DNA from: Archangium sp.
Lineage (GTDB): Bacteria; Myxococcota; Myxococcia; Myxococcales; Myxococcaceae
Assembly: GCA_016792935.1 (NCBI GenBank)
Contig: JAEUJS010000209.1
Location: 1 to 42,838 of the forward strand
Direction of reading: 5' to 3'
Length of the DNA stretch: 42,838 nt
The notes under the pieces were generated by a model. That model worked only from the letters and a program-made list of their open reading frames with translations, was not told where the DNA came from and did no database searches. The position numbers and the translations under genes were made by a program. Position 1 is the first letter of the stretch. Each line of letters begins with the position of its first letter. Below are positions 1-6,439 of this stretch, one piece after another.

Positions 1-26
1 GCTCGGTTGGACCGTCGCGAGCGTGA
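1..26 (+). CDS. 3' tail of a truncated upstream gene
   Basis: The reading frame starting at base 3 runs without a stop from the window edge to a TGA at 24-26, ending in Ser-Val-Gly-Pro-Ser-Arg-Ala. This TGA overlaps the GTG start at 23 in a GTGA junction, the type seen at many real gene junctions in this window. That is the only evidence that an upstream gene ends here. Nothing can be said about its product. Confidence 0.3.
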
Positions 27-1594
27 ATGATCCGAAGTTGCCGCTGGGGCTCTTCGTTCCCCGGCTCGCGTGGGTGGTGTTGCTCGCTTCGTTGCTTGCG
101 GTGTTCATCGCTCGAGTCCGCGCCCGCGCCTTCACGCGAGACGGAGTGGCCGATGCCGCGGTGATTTTCGTCGCGGCCTTCGTGTTGCGCGCCGTCGTGC
201 CCTGGGGCCCGCTCGACTTCGCCGAACCCGAGCGGCTCACCGGCTTGTGGGACGAGGGCTACTTCACGCTCTCGGCCTGGTCGTCGTTCTCGGTCGCGTT
301 CGAGCCCGCGCGTCTGCTCGATTTTCCGCTCTTCGCGTATCGCTGGTTCGGTCCGCTGCTCGGCTCGGTCACGTGCGTGCTGGTGTGCGTCATCGCGAAG
401 AAGCTCGGCCTCTCGCGCGTCGCGGCCGTCGTGTCGGGCCTCGTGCTGGCGACGTGGCCGGTGCACGTGCGCTTTTCGGCGAGTGGAAATCCTGCGCTCC
501 TCGCCACGCTGCTGTGGCTCGCGGTGTTGTTCTTCACGCTGCAAGCACACGAGCGCGAGGACGGATTCCCTCTCCCTCGGGGAGAGGGTCAGGGTGAGAG
601 AGCACATCTTCCCCGGTGGTTCGTGCTCGGAGCGCTCGTGGTGCTCTGTGTTCACGCGCGCGCCGAGGGCCGCTTCGTCGCGCTGCCGCTCGCGGTGTGG
701 GCGTGGAAGTCGCGCGCACGATTCATCTTTCTTGGGGTGGTCGCGCTCGCGTTGCTTCCATACGCAGTCGAGAACCTCGTCCCCTCGGGAAGCACCGCGA
801 GCTTTCGAACCGGCATCGCGGCGCTCGGAAACACGCTGCTCGCGCGCGGCGTGACGCCCGACTGGTCGCTCGTCGCCGGCCTCGTCGGGTTGTGTTGGCC
901 GGGCCTCTTCACGAAGAAGCAGCGCGCACAATTCGCGCTGGTGTTCGCGGTCATCGTCGTGACGGCGTGCGCATTCGGCTCGGAAGACAACCCGCTGTGG
1001 GGACACTGGCGCTACCTGATGCCGGTGTTGCCGTTCGTCGCGCTCGGCGTCGGCCGCGTCACCGAGCTGCTCGGCAAGAACGTCCCGCGTCGCGTGGGAA
1101 TCATCGGGCTGGTGTTCGCGCTCCTGCCACTCGTCGTGCTGCGCGGGGTGTTGCTCCGCAGCGTCGACTTGCAGCAGGAATTTCAGTTCGTGTTGCGGAG
1201 CGCACCTTCGCTCCCGCGCGACGCGAAGGTCGTGCTCGAGGTGCCGCTCGAGAACGATGGGACCAACGGGCAGGTGCACTTCGAACTCACCGCCGCGATG
1301 GCTGCGCGGCTCGCAGGGCGTGAGGTGCTCTTCGCAGACGTTCCGCGACCGCCGGCGGCGTACGTCTTGTTTCAAGGTCTGTCGCGTGGGCTCGCTTCAC
1401 GAAAAGCGGTGAGCGGAGATCAACTCGACGGCGTCATCCTCTCGCAGCGCGAGCGCGTGGCTCCTCTCGCGTTGGTGCTGAACTCGCAGTGCCAACACGC
1501 GGCGTCCAACTCAGAGCGACCACTGGCTCCGCCTGTCTTTGGCTGGTCGCTCGAAGAGTGCGAAGTCGAGTTCTCGTGGGTGCGGCTGCGTTGA
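23..1594 (+). CDS. GT-C membrane glycosyltransferase (ArnT/PMT-like)
   Basis: This 523-residue polytopic membrane protein has many hydrophobic segments from residue 10 to about 370, then a soluble C-terminal region. The first extracytoplasmic loop carries Asp77-Glu78-Gly-Tyr. An acidic pair of this type is typical of GT39/GT83 enzymes that use polyprenyl-phosphate sugars. The likely role is periplasmic transfer of a sugar from a lipid carrier to lipid, protein or glycan; the acceptor is unknown. The GTG start overlaps a preceding stop codon, and 5 bases separate its stop from the next gene. The GT2 enzyme at 3522 could supply the lipid-linked sugar (inference). A short palindromic element at 566-600 adds a Pro/Arg/Gly/Glu-rich peptide near residues 182-196 between membrane segments, which looks like an in-frame insertion. 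Confidence 0.75.
   Translation: MNDPKLPLGLFVPRLAWVVLLASLLAVFIARVRARAFTRDGVADAAVIFVAAFVLRAVVPWGPLDFAEPERLTGLWDEGYFTLSAWSSFSVAFEPARLLDFPLFAYRWFGPLLGSVTCVLVCVIAKKLGLSRVAAVVSGLVLATWPVHVRFSASGNPALLATLLWLAVLFFTLQAHEREDGFPLPRGEGQGERAHLPRWFVLGALVVLCVHARAEGRFVALPLAVWAWKSRARFIFLGVVALALLPYAVENLVPSGSTASFRTGIAALGNTLLARGVTPDWSLVAGLVGLCWPGLFTKKQRAQFALVFAVIVVTACAFGSEDNPLWGHWRYLMPVLPFVALGVGRVTELLGKNVPRRVGIIGLVFALLPLVVLRGVLLRSVDLQQEFQFVLRSAPSLPRDAKVVLEVPLENDGTNGQVHFELTAAMAARLAGREVLFADVPRPPAAYVLFQGLSRGLASRKAVSGDQLDGVILSQRERVAPLALVLNSQCQHAASNSERPLAPPVFGWSLEECEVEFSWVRLR
566..600 (+). repeat. Family A palindromic element, copy A1, inside a CDS
   Basis: The element has the core CCCTCTCCC-TCGG-GGAGAGGG followed by GTCAGGGTGAGAG, closely matching copies at 13112, 37669, 37845 and 40809. 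It lies in frame in the glycosyltransferase gene and encodes Phe-Pro-Leu-Pro-Arg-Gly-Glu-Gly-Gln-Gly-Glu-Arg. Confidence 0.75.
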
Positions 1595-1599
1595 CCTGA

Positions 1600-2100
1600 G
1601 TGAAGCGGTACGTTCGCGGGGTGAGAGTCATCCTCCTCGTCGGACTGGTGCTCGCTTCCGCGTGCACCAGCAACAACACCAGCAACGCTGCTCCGAAGGT
1701 CGACCCCACCGCGACGGTGCGCTTCGTCACCGCGCCGCAGGGAGACGTCGCTCCACTGGTCGTGAAAGAGCTCGCTCGAGCGAAGGGCGAGAAGCGGCAG
1801 CTGTTGCTCTACGTGAGCGCTCCGTGGTGCGAGCCGTGTCGCGTGTTTCACGAGGCGGTCGATCGCGGAGAACTCACCGGCAAGGTCGGCGCGCTCGACT
1901 TGCTCTCGTTCGACGGAGACATGGACGCGGAGCGGTTGATCATCGCCAACTACGAGGCGCAGTTCATTCCGGCGTTCCACGTGCCGCTGGCCGATGGACA
2001 GTCGAGCGGGAAGAAGATCGAAGGCTCGGTGAAGGGTGGCGGCGCCGTCGCCGACCTCGTGCCGCGCCTCAAGGAATTGCTCGGGCCGGCGCCGAACTGA
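1600..2100 (+). CDS. Thioredoxin-fold lipoprotein
   Basis: This 166-residue exported protein starts with basic residues, a hydrophobic stretch and the lipobox Leu-Ala-Ser-Ala-Cys22, so it is probably a lipoprotein. Ala-Pro-Trp-Cys-Glu-Pro-Cys at about residues 74-80 is a thioredoxin CxxC active site with the usual preceding tryptophan. The spacing and length fit a single thioredoxin domain. It probably acts as a periplasmic disulfide reductase, isomerase or thiol carrier. A cis-proline may be at Phe-Ile-Pro-Ala-Phe near residue 124. The alternative GTG start at 1621 gives a shorter signal peptide with the same lipobox. It lies between a glycosyltransferase and a B12 radical SAM gene on the same strand, so co-transcription is likely. 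The substrate is unknown. Confidence 0.8.
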   Translation: MKRYVRGVRVILLVGLVLASACTSNNTSNAAPKVDPTATVRFVTAPQGDVAPLVVKELARAKGEKRQLLLYVSAPWCEPCRVFHEAVDRGELTGKVGALDLLSFDGDMDAERLIIANYEAQFIPAFHVPLADGQSSGKKIEGSVKGGGAVADLVPRLKELLGPAPN

Positions 2101-2103
2101 ACC

Positions 2104-3525
2104 GTGCGCGTCCTGATCCTCAATCCACCCGTTCCGCGCGGGAGCCTGACCAACCGCGACCTGATGGGCGGCATGGGTATCAACGACGACTTCGGCACCA
2201 GCGTGTCGTCGCGCTTCGTCGCGTTCTTGAAGAATCAGGGCACGCGCATGCCGGTGATGACGCTCGGCTACGCGGCGGCGCTGCTGGCTCCGCATGTGGA
2301 TGTCGAGGTGCTCGACCTCGGTCACGAAGCCTCGGGACCTGAGACGCTCGCGCGTGCCGCCGCCGTGAAGCCAGAGTGGATCGTCGCGGCGACCTCGTTC
2401 GCGTATCTCGGCACCGAGCTGAAATTTCTCTCCGAGCTTCACGCGCGCACCGGAGCGAAGCGTTTGCTGGTCGGTCAGACCGCCACGCACTACGCGAAGG
2501 AGATTCTCGAGCGCGGACTCGCCGAGTTCATCGCGTCAGGAGACCCCGAAGTCGCCGTGAGCGAACTGGCGAAAGGCGCAAAGGAACTCGGGGAGAGGGT
2601 GAGGGAGCGTTTCCTCAACGTCGACGCACTCCCATTCCCCGACTGGTCGAAGTTCCCGCGCGATGACTACGCGTATTTCCCGCTGCTGAAGAAGAAGCCC
2701 TTCCTCCCGGTGCTCAGCTCACGCGGCTGTCCGTACGGCTGCAGCTTCTGTCCATATCCAGTCGCGCAAGGCGCTCCGTTTCGCGGGCGCTCGGCGAAGA
2801 ACGTGGTCGACGAGCTGCAACACCTCATCGAGCGCTACGGCGTGCAGAGCGTGCTGTTTCGCGACCCGACCTTCACGTTGGATCTCGATCGCGCCGCGGA
2901 CATCTGCCGGCTCATTCTCGAGCGCGGGCTGAAGCTCGAGTTCGGAATCGAGACGCGCCTCGACCGCATGGAGAGCGGACTCATCGAGCTCCTCGGTCGC
3001 GCGGGCTGCACGTCAGTCGAGTTCGGCGTCGACCCGCTCGAGCAGGAAACGCTGCTCGCCAATCACCGCCGCCCGCTCGCTCCGAAGAAGGTGCACGACG
3101 TGGTGAAAGCGCTCGAGGCGAACGGCATGCGGACCGCGGGGCTCGCTGTGCTCGGACTCCCGGAGCAATCGCTCGACGAGATGAAGCGCACCATCGAGTG
3201 GGTCGATGAGCTCGGGCTCTCGTACATCAACTACGAGCTCGCCACGCCGTTCCCCGGCACCGCGCTCTACGAAGAAGCGGTCAACAAGGGCTGGGCGCGC
3301 CCGATTCAGTTCGACGAGTTGTTGGAAGGCGACCCCAAGCTGACGTTCAACGGCAAGGTCGACGTCGCCGCCACGCGCGCGTTGCAAGACGAAGCGCTGC
3401 GTCGCTTCTACGTGCGGCCCTCGCGCGTCGCGAAGGAAGTGCTGAGCGGCTCCATGCTCGACAGCGCGCGCTTCTTCGCGCAGTCGGGTCTCAGGTTCCT
3501 CGGTCGCGCTCGGAGCAGGCAGTGA
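2104..3525 (+). CDS. B12-binding radical SAM protein (BchE/HpnJ-like)
   Basis: This 473-residue protein begins with a Rossmann-like strand (RVLILNPPVPRG), as in class B radical SAM enzymes with an N-terminal cobalamin-binding domain. The radical SAM cluster motif is Cys209-Pro-Tyr-Gly-Cys213-Ser-Phe-Cys216. It is followed by the phrase VLFRDPTFTLD and an EFGVDPLEQ region, typical of the BchE/HpnJ group, then a later alpha-helical region. Such enzymes catalyse methylation or carbon rearrangement on lipids, pigments or natural products; the substrate here is unknown. The start is GTG with 3 bases after the thioredoxin gene stop, and its own stop overlaps the GT2 start in GTGA. The phrase LGERVRERF near residue 160 is encoded by half of a family A repeat. 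Confidence 0.85.
   Translation: MRVLILNPPVPRGSLTNRDLMGGMGINDDFGTSVSSRFVAFLKNQGTRMPVMTLGYAAALLAPHVDVEVLDLGHEASGPETLARAAAVKPEWIVAATSFAYLGTELKFLSELHARTGAKRLLVGQTATHYAKEILERGLAEFIASGDPEVAVSELAKGAKELGERVRERFLNVDALPFPDWSKFPRDDYAYFPLLKKKPFLPVLSSRGCPYGCSFCPYPVAQGAPFRGRSAKNVVDELQHLIERYGVQSVLFRDPTFTLDLDRAADICRLILERGLKLEFGIETRLDRMESGLIELLGRAGCTSVEFGVDPLEQETLLANHRRPLAPKKVHDVVKALEANGMRTAGLAVLGLPEQSLDEMKRTIEWVDELGLSYINYELATPFPGTALYEEAVNKGWARPIQFDELLEGDPKLTFNGKVDVAATRALQDEALRRFYVRPSRVAKEVLSGSMLDSARFFAQSGLRFLGRARSRQ
2587..2608 (+). repeat. Possible half copy of family A element
   Basis: The bases CTCGGGGAGAGGGTGAGGGA match the right arm and tail of family A copies, but the left arm is missing. The sequence is read in frame in the B12 radical SAM gene. 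It could be a decayed copy or a chance match. Confidence 0.45.
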
Positions 3526-4286
3526 CTCGAACCGCTGTAGCCGTCATTCCTGCGCACAACGAGAGCGACACCATCGCCGACGTCGTGACGCGCACGCGAA
3601 AACACGTCAGCAAAGTCATCGTGGTGGATGACGGGTCGAGCGACGACACGAGCGCGAAGGCCGAAGCCGCCGGTGCGTTCGTCTCGCGGCTCGTGCCCAA
3701 TCGCGGCAAGGGCCAGGCGCTGGTGCACGGGCTCGAGCTCGCCATGAAGGACCTGCCCTTCGCGGTCGTCACACTCGACGCTGATGGAGAACACGACCCC
3801 GACGACGTTCCGAAGCTGCTCGCCGCGCTCGACACGGCCGACATCGCGCTCGGCGTGCGACACACGTTCCGCAGCGGCGCGCGTTCGGCGATGAACAAGT
3901 TGGCGCTGTTCTGGTTTCAGCTCCTCGACCCGGCCATCGAAGACACGATTTGCGGTCTGCGTGCGTTTCGCGCCGAGAAGCTGCCGGCGTTGCAGAACGA
4001 CTTCGGCGGCTTCGTCTACGAGCACGAGGTGCTGATCCGCGCGGTGCTGAACGGCATGCGCATGGTCGCCGTTTCGATTCAGACCGTGCCGACCACGAGC
4101 TCGCACGTGACGGTCGAGGAAGTGCTTCGCGCGAACAACCACTTCGACCGGCGCGTATTGCAGGAGCTCGGCTCGCTCCCGCTCCCCGTGTGGAAGAAGG
4201 GACTGCTGGCGATCGGCTGTGCCTCAGGTCTCGCCCTCGGCGTTCCCGCGGAGTTCCTGGTGCGCGCTCGCAACAAGACGCGCTGA
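3522..4286 (+). CDS. Glycosyltransferase family 2 (DPM synthase-like)
   Basis: This 254-residue protein has the GT-A signature of family 2: VIPAHNES at the N-terminus, IVVDDGSSDDT near residue 30, and the metal-binding region TLDADGEHDPDD near residue 85. A later Arg-Gly/Arg-rich region matches dolichyl- or polyprenyl-phosphate sugar synthases. The expected reaction is transfer of a sugar from a nucleotide donor to polyprenyl phosphate on the cytoplasmic membrane face. The C-terminus has one hydrophobic segment (LLAIGCASGLALGV) that may anchor it. The GTG start overlaps the preceding TGA by 4 bases, so it is probably translationally coupled to the B12 radical SAM gene. The two GT-C enzymes nearby are plausible users of its product. 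Confidence 0.85.
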   Translation: MTRTAVAVIPAHNESDTIADVVTRTRKHVSKVIVVDDGSSDDTSAKAEAAGAFVSRLVPNRGKGQALVHGLELAMKDLPFAVVTLDADGEHDPDDVPKLLAALDTADIALGVRHTFRSGARSAMNKLALFWFQLLDPAIEDTICGLRAFRAEKLPALQNDFGGFVYEHEVLIRAVLNGMRMVAVSIQTVPTTSSHVTVEEVLRANNHFDRRVLQELGSLPLPVWKKGLLAIGCASGLALGVPAEFLVRARNKTR

Positions 4287-4293
4287 CCGCGCG

Positions 4294-4566
4294 CTACGGG
4301 AGACACAGCTGAAGGCTCGAACCTGCCTTCGCGCTCGCGACCGAAGTCGGCTTGCAAATCCGTCGAACCTGCTGCGTCGCACCCTGACAAATGCCGCCGA
4401 CACAGTTGATCGTCGTGTCGAGGCGCCCATCGCCCATCGAAGCGCAGAAGTAGTCGATGTGCCGGCAATCCGCGTCGGTGTCACACGCCGGGTCGACCTC
4501 AGTGGTCGAACAGGGCGTACAGGAAAGAAGCAGGGCCAGGGTTGCGCAGGACAGGGTCTTCACCAC
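4294..4566 (-). CDS. Small cysteine-rich lipoprotein
   Basis: The 90-residue product has a signal peptide with a lipobox-like Leu-Leu-Ser-Cys near residue 16. Cysteines follow at short intervals (PACDTDADCRHIDYFC, then INCVGGIC and RRIC). The D-x-D-x-D-C spacing resembles the cysteine-rich modules of myxobacterial lipoproteins of the 'Cys-xx-Asp-xx-Asp-Cys' type. It ends 8 bases from the convergent GT2 gene. Two adjacent GTG codons (4564-4566 and 4561-4563) can serve as start, and no clear ribosome-binding site is visible. Function unknown. Confidence 0.6.
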   Translation of the reverse strand: MVKTLSCATLALLLSCTPCSTTEVDPACDTDADCRHIDYFCASMGDGRLDTTINCVGGICQGATQQVRRICKPTSVASAKAGSSLQLCLP

Positions 4567-4620
4567 GAGAGGATATCGCGGGCATCGGCGACACCGGTTC
4601 TTCTCCCGCGTGAAGTTGGT

Positions 4621-4776
4621 ATGCAGACGCCCTTCATGGACTCAGTCCCTGTCGCGCTGTTGTGGACGCACGCCGCGTACTGGTTCATCGCCGTCGCGAT
4701 GGTGTGGTTCGTCCGCAGGCTGCGGCTTGGTGTGGAGCGCGTCGCGCGCGAGCTCGAGAGCAAGGTGGAGCGATGA
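4621..4776 (+). CDS. Small membrane protein, 51 residues
   Basis: An ATG at 4621 (or an in-frame ATG at 4636) opens a short frame with one central hydrophobic segment (LLWTHAAYWFIAVAMVWF) followed by a basic and acidic amphipathic tail ending in LESKVER. The stop overlaps the next ATG in ATGA, and that gene in turn overlaps the halogenase start. This chain of overlaps makes it a credible member of the halogenase operon. The topology fits a single-pass membrane protein. No family is recognised and function is unknown. Confidence 0.55.
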   Translation: MQTPFMDSVPVALLWTHAAYWFIAVAMVWFVRRLRLGVERVARELESKVER

Positions 4777-4916
4777 GAGACACGGTCTGGTCCATCTTGC
4801 TGACGCAGGTGCCCATCGCCATCGCCTGCTTCCTCGTCGCGCGTGAGCTGCGCGGCATCAAGACGGCGCTCGAGAAGATCGCCACGCTCACCGAGAAGCT
4901 CGGCAAGAAAGAGTGA
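4773..4916 (+). CDS. Small membrane protein, 47 residues, coupled to halogenase
   Basis: The ATG at 4773 overlaps the previous stop, and GGTGGAG lies 2 bases upstream as a ribosome-binding site. The product has one hydrophobic segment (ILLTQVPIAIACFLVA) followed by a charged helix (LRGIKTALEKIATLTEKLGKKE) that could form a short coiled coil. The stop TGA overlaps the halogenase GTG in GTGA. Its architecture mirrors the preceding 51-residue protein: a single membrane helix followed by a charged helical tail. The pair could form a hetero-oligomer or membrane anchor for the halogenase (inference). Confidence 0.65.
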   Translation: MRDTVWSILLTQVPIAIACFLVARELRGIKTALEKIATLTEKLGKKE

Positions 4917-6433
4917 AAACCGTCGGCGTCATCGGCGGAGGCACTGCGGGCTGGTTCTCCGCGCTCGCGCTGAAGCGTCGCTTCCCTTCGTTCGACGTCA
5001 CCGTCATCGAGAGCCCGAACATCCCCATCATCGGCGTCGGAGAAGCCACCACCACGCTGATGCCGCCGTTCCTCTTCACGGAGCTCGGCCTCGACATCGT
5101 CGCGCTCTGTGAAGCCGTGAAGCCCACGTGGAAGCTCGGCATCACCTTCGAGTGGGGCCCCAGCGACGACGGCTTGTTCGGTAGCGGCTCGCCCCAGGTC
5201 GAGCCTTCCTTCACGTACCCGTTCGGTCCCGCGTGGCCGGTCGAGGCGATGGCGTACGACGGCACGCTGCGCACGCAATCGCTCACCTCCCATTTGATGT
5301 GCGCCGGAAAGTCGCCGCTGATTCGTGAGAGCGACGGCACCGTGCGCTCGCTGCTGCACGAGACGAAGTTCGCGTACCACCTCGACAACGTGCCGTTCGT
5401 CGCCTTCCTCACGCACACCGCGAAGCAGCGCGGCATCACCCATCGCCTGCTCGAAATCGCGCGCGTCGAGACGGACGCTCCACGCACCAGAGTCGAACGG
5501 CTCCACTTCACCGACGGCAGCAGCGCGACGTTCGACCTCTATGTCGACGCGAGCGGCTTCCGGTCGGTGTTGCTCGGTGACGCGCTCGCTTCGCCGTTCA
5601 TCGACTACCGCTCGAGCCTGTTCTGCGACTCCGCGCTGGTCACCAGCGTTCCGCAGAAGACGATGGAGCCGTACACCACCGCCGAGACGATGGACTGCGG
5701 CTGGTGTTGGCGCATTCCCGTCGAGGGAGAGAATCACCGCGGCTACGTCTTCTCCTCGGCGCATCTCGACGAAGCGACAGCGCTCACTGAGTTCCGAAGA
5801 GCGAATCCCACCTGGGTCGAAGGCACGCGCACCTCGCTCGTGAAGTTCAAGAGTGGCCGCCACGCCGACTGGTGGAAGGGCAACGTAGTCGGCATCGGCA
5901 ACGCGTACGGCTTCGTCGAGCCGCTCGAGTCGACCGCGTTGCACATGGTCATCCTCGAGCTGCGGGCGCTGTGTGAACGCCTCGCGGGAAGTCAGGAACC
6001 CGAGCGCATCGGAGCGCACTGGGATTCGTTGCGTTGGTTCCTCGCCGCGCACTACCGCTTCAACACGCGCCGCGATTCCGAGTTCTGGAAGTTGGTGCGC
6101 GCGAGCGTCGACATCGGTCCACTCAGCGATGCCCTCGAGAAGCTCCGCACCGACGGCCCGTGGCTCGAGAAAGACGGCTCGCGCTTCACGCCCGATGACC
6201 CGACGTTCGGTCACGCCGGCCTGATGATGATTCTGCTCGGGCAACGCGTGGAAGCGCGCGCCCCGAAGGGGCTCGAGCTCGACGCGAAGCAGTGGGCCGC
6301 GCGTCAGGCCGAGTGGTCCGCGCTTACGGCCCGCGCGCTGCCGCAACACGAAGCGCTGGAATGGCTGCGCGCCAATCCCGAAACGCTGCGTGCGTCGACG
6401 CGCGCGCCGTCGTGGATGCTCGAGCCGGACTGA
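4913..6433 (+). CDS. Flavin-dependent (tryptophan-type) halogenase
   Basis: This 506-residue protein has the FAD-binding GGGTAGW at residues 8-14. It carries the halogenase motif Trp264-Cys-Trp266-Arg-Ile-Pro, the equivalent of WxWxIP that excludes monooxygenase activity. Lys74 in PTWKLGITF matches the catalytic lysine that carries the haloamine in PrnA. Glu339-Ser340 in PLESTALH matches the conserved glutamate near the substrate. Length is normal for the family (about 500-540). The expected reaction is FADH2- and O2-dependent chlorination or bromination of an aromatic substrate; no NRPS, PKS or flavin reductase gene is nearby, so the substrate is open. It is coupled to two tiny membrane proteins upstream and ends 6 bases from the convergent MopE-like gene. 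Confidence 0.88.
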   Translation: MKTVGVIGGGTAGWFSALALKRRFPSFDVTVIESPNIPIIGVGEATTTLMPPFLFTELGLDIVALCEAVKPTWKLGITFEWGPSDDGLFGSGSPQVEPSFTYPFGPAWPVEAMAYDGTLRTQSLTSHLMCAGKSPLIRESDGTVRSLLHETKFAYHLDNVPFVAFLTHTAKQRGITHRLLEIARVETDAPRTRVERLHFTDGSSATFDLYVDASGFRSVLLGDALASPFIDYRSSLFCDSALVTSVPQKTMEPYTTAETMDCGWCWRIPVEGENHRGYVFSSAHLDEATALTEFRRANPTWVEGTRTSLVKFKSGRHADWWKGNVVGIGNAYGFVEPLESTALHMVILELRALCERLAGSQEPERIGAHWDSLRWFLAAHYRFNTRRDSEFWKLVRASVDIGPLSDALEKLRTDGPWLEKDGSRFTPDDPTFGHAGLMMILLGQRVEARAPKGLELDAKQWAARQAEWSALTARALPQHEALEWLRANPETLRASTRAPSWMLEPD

Positions 6434-6439
6434 GCGGAC

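Noticed and set aside
4685..6349. Long open frame of 554 codons on the minus strand opposite the halogenase
   Set aside because: It is a product of high GC content on the strand opposite a gene with clear catalytic motifs. Its protein is Arg/Glu-rich and repetitive without any recognisable domain.
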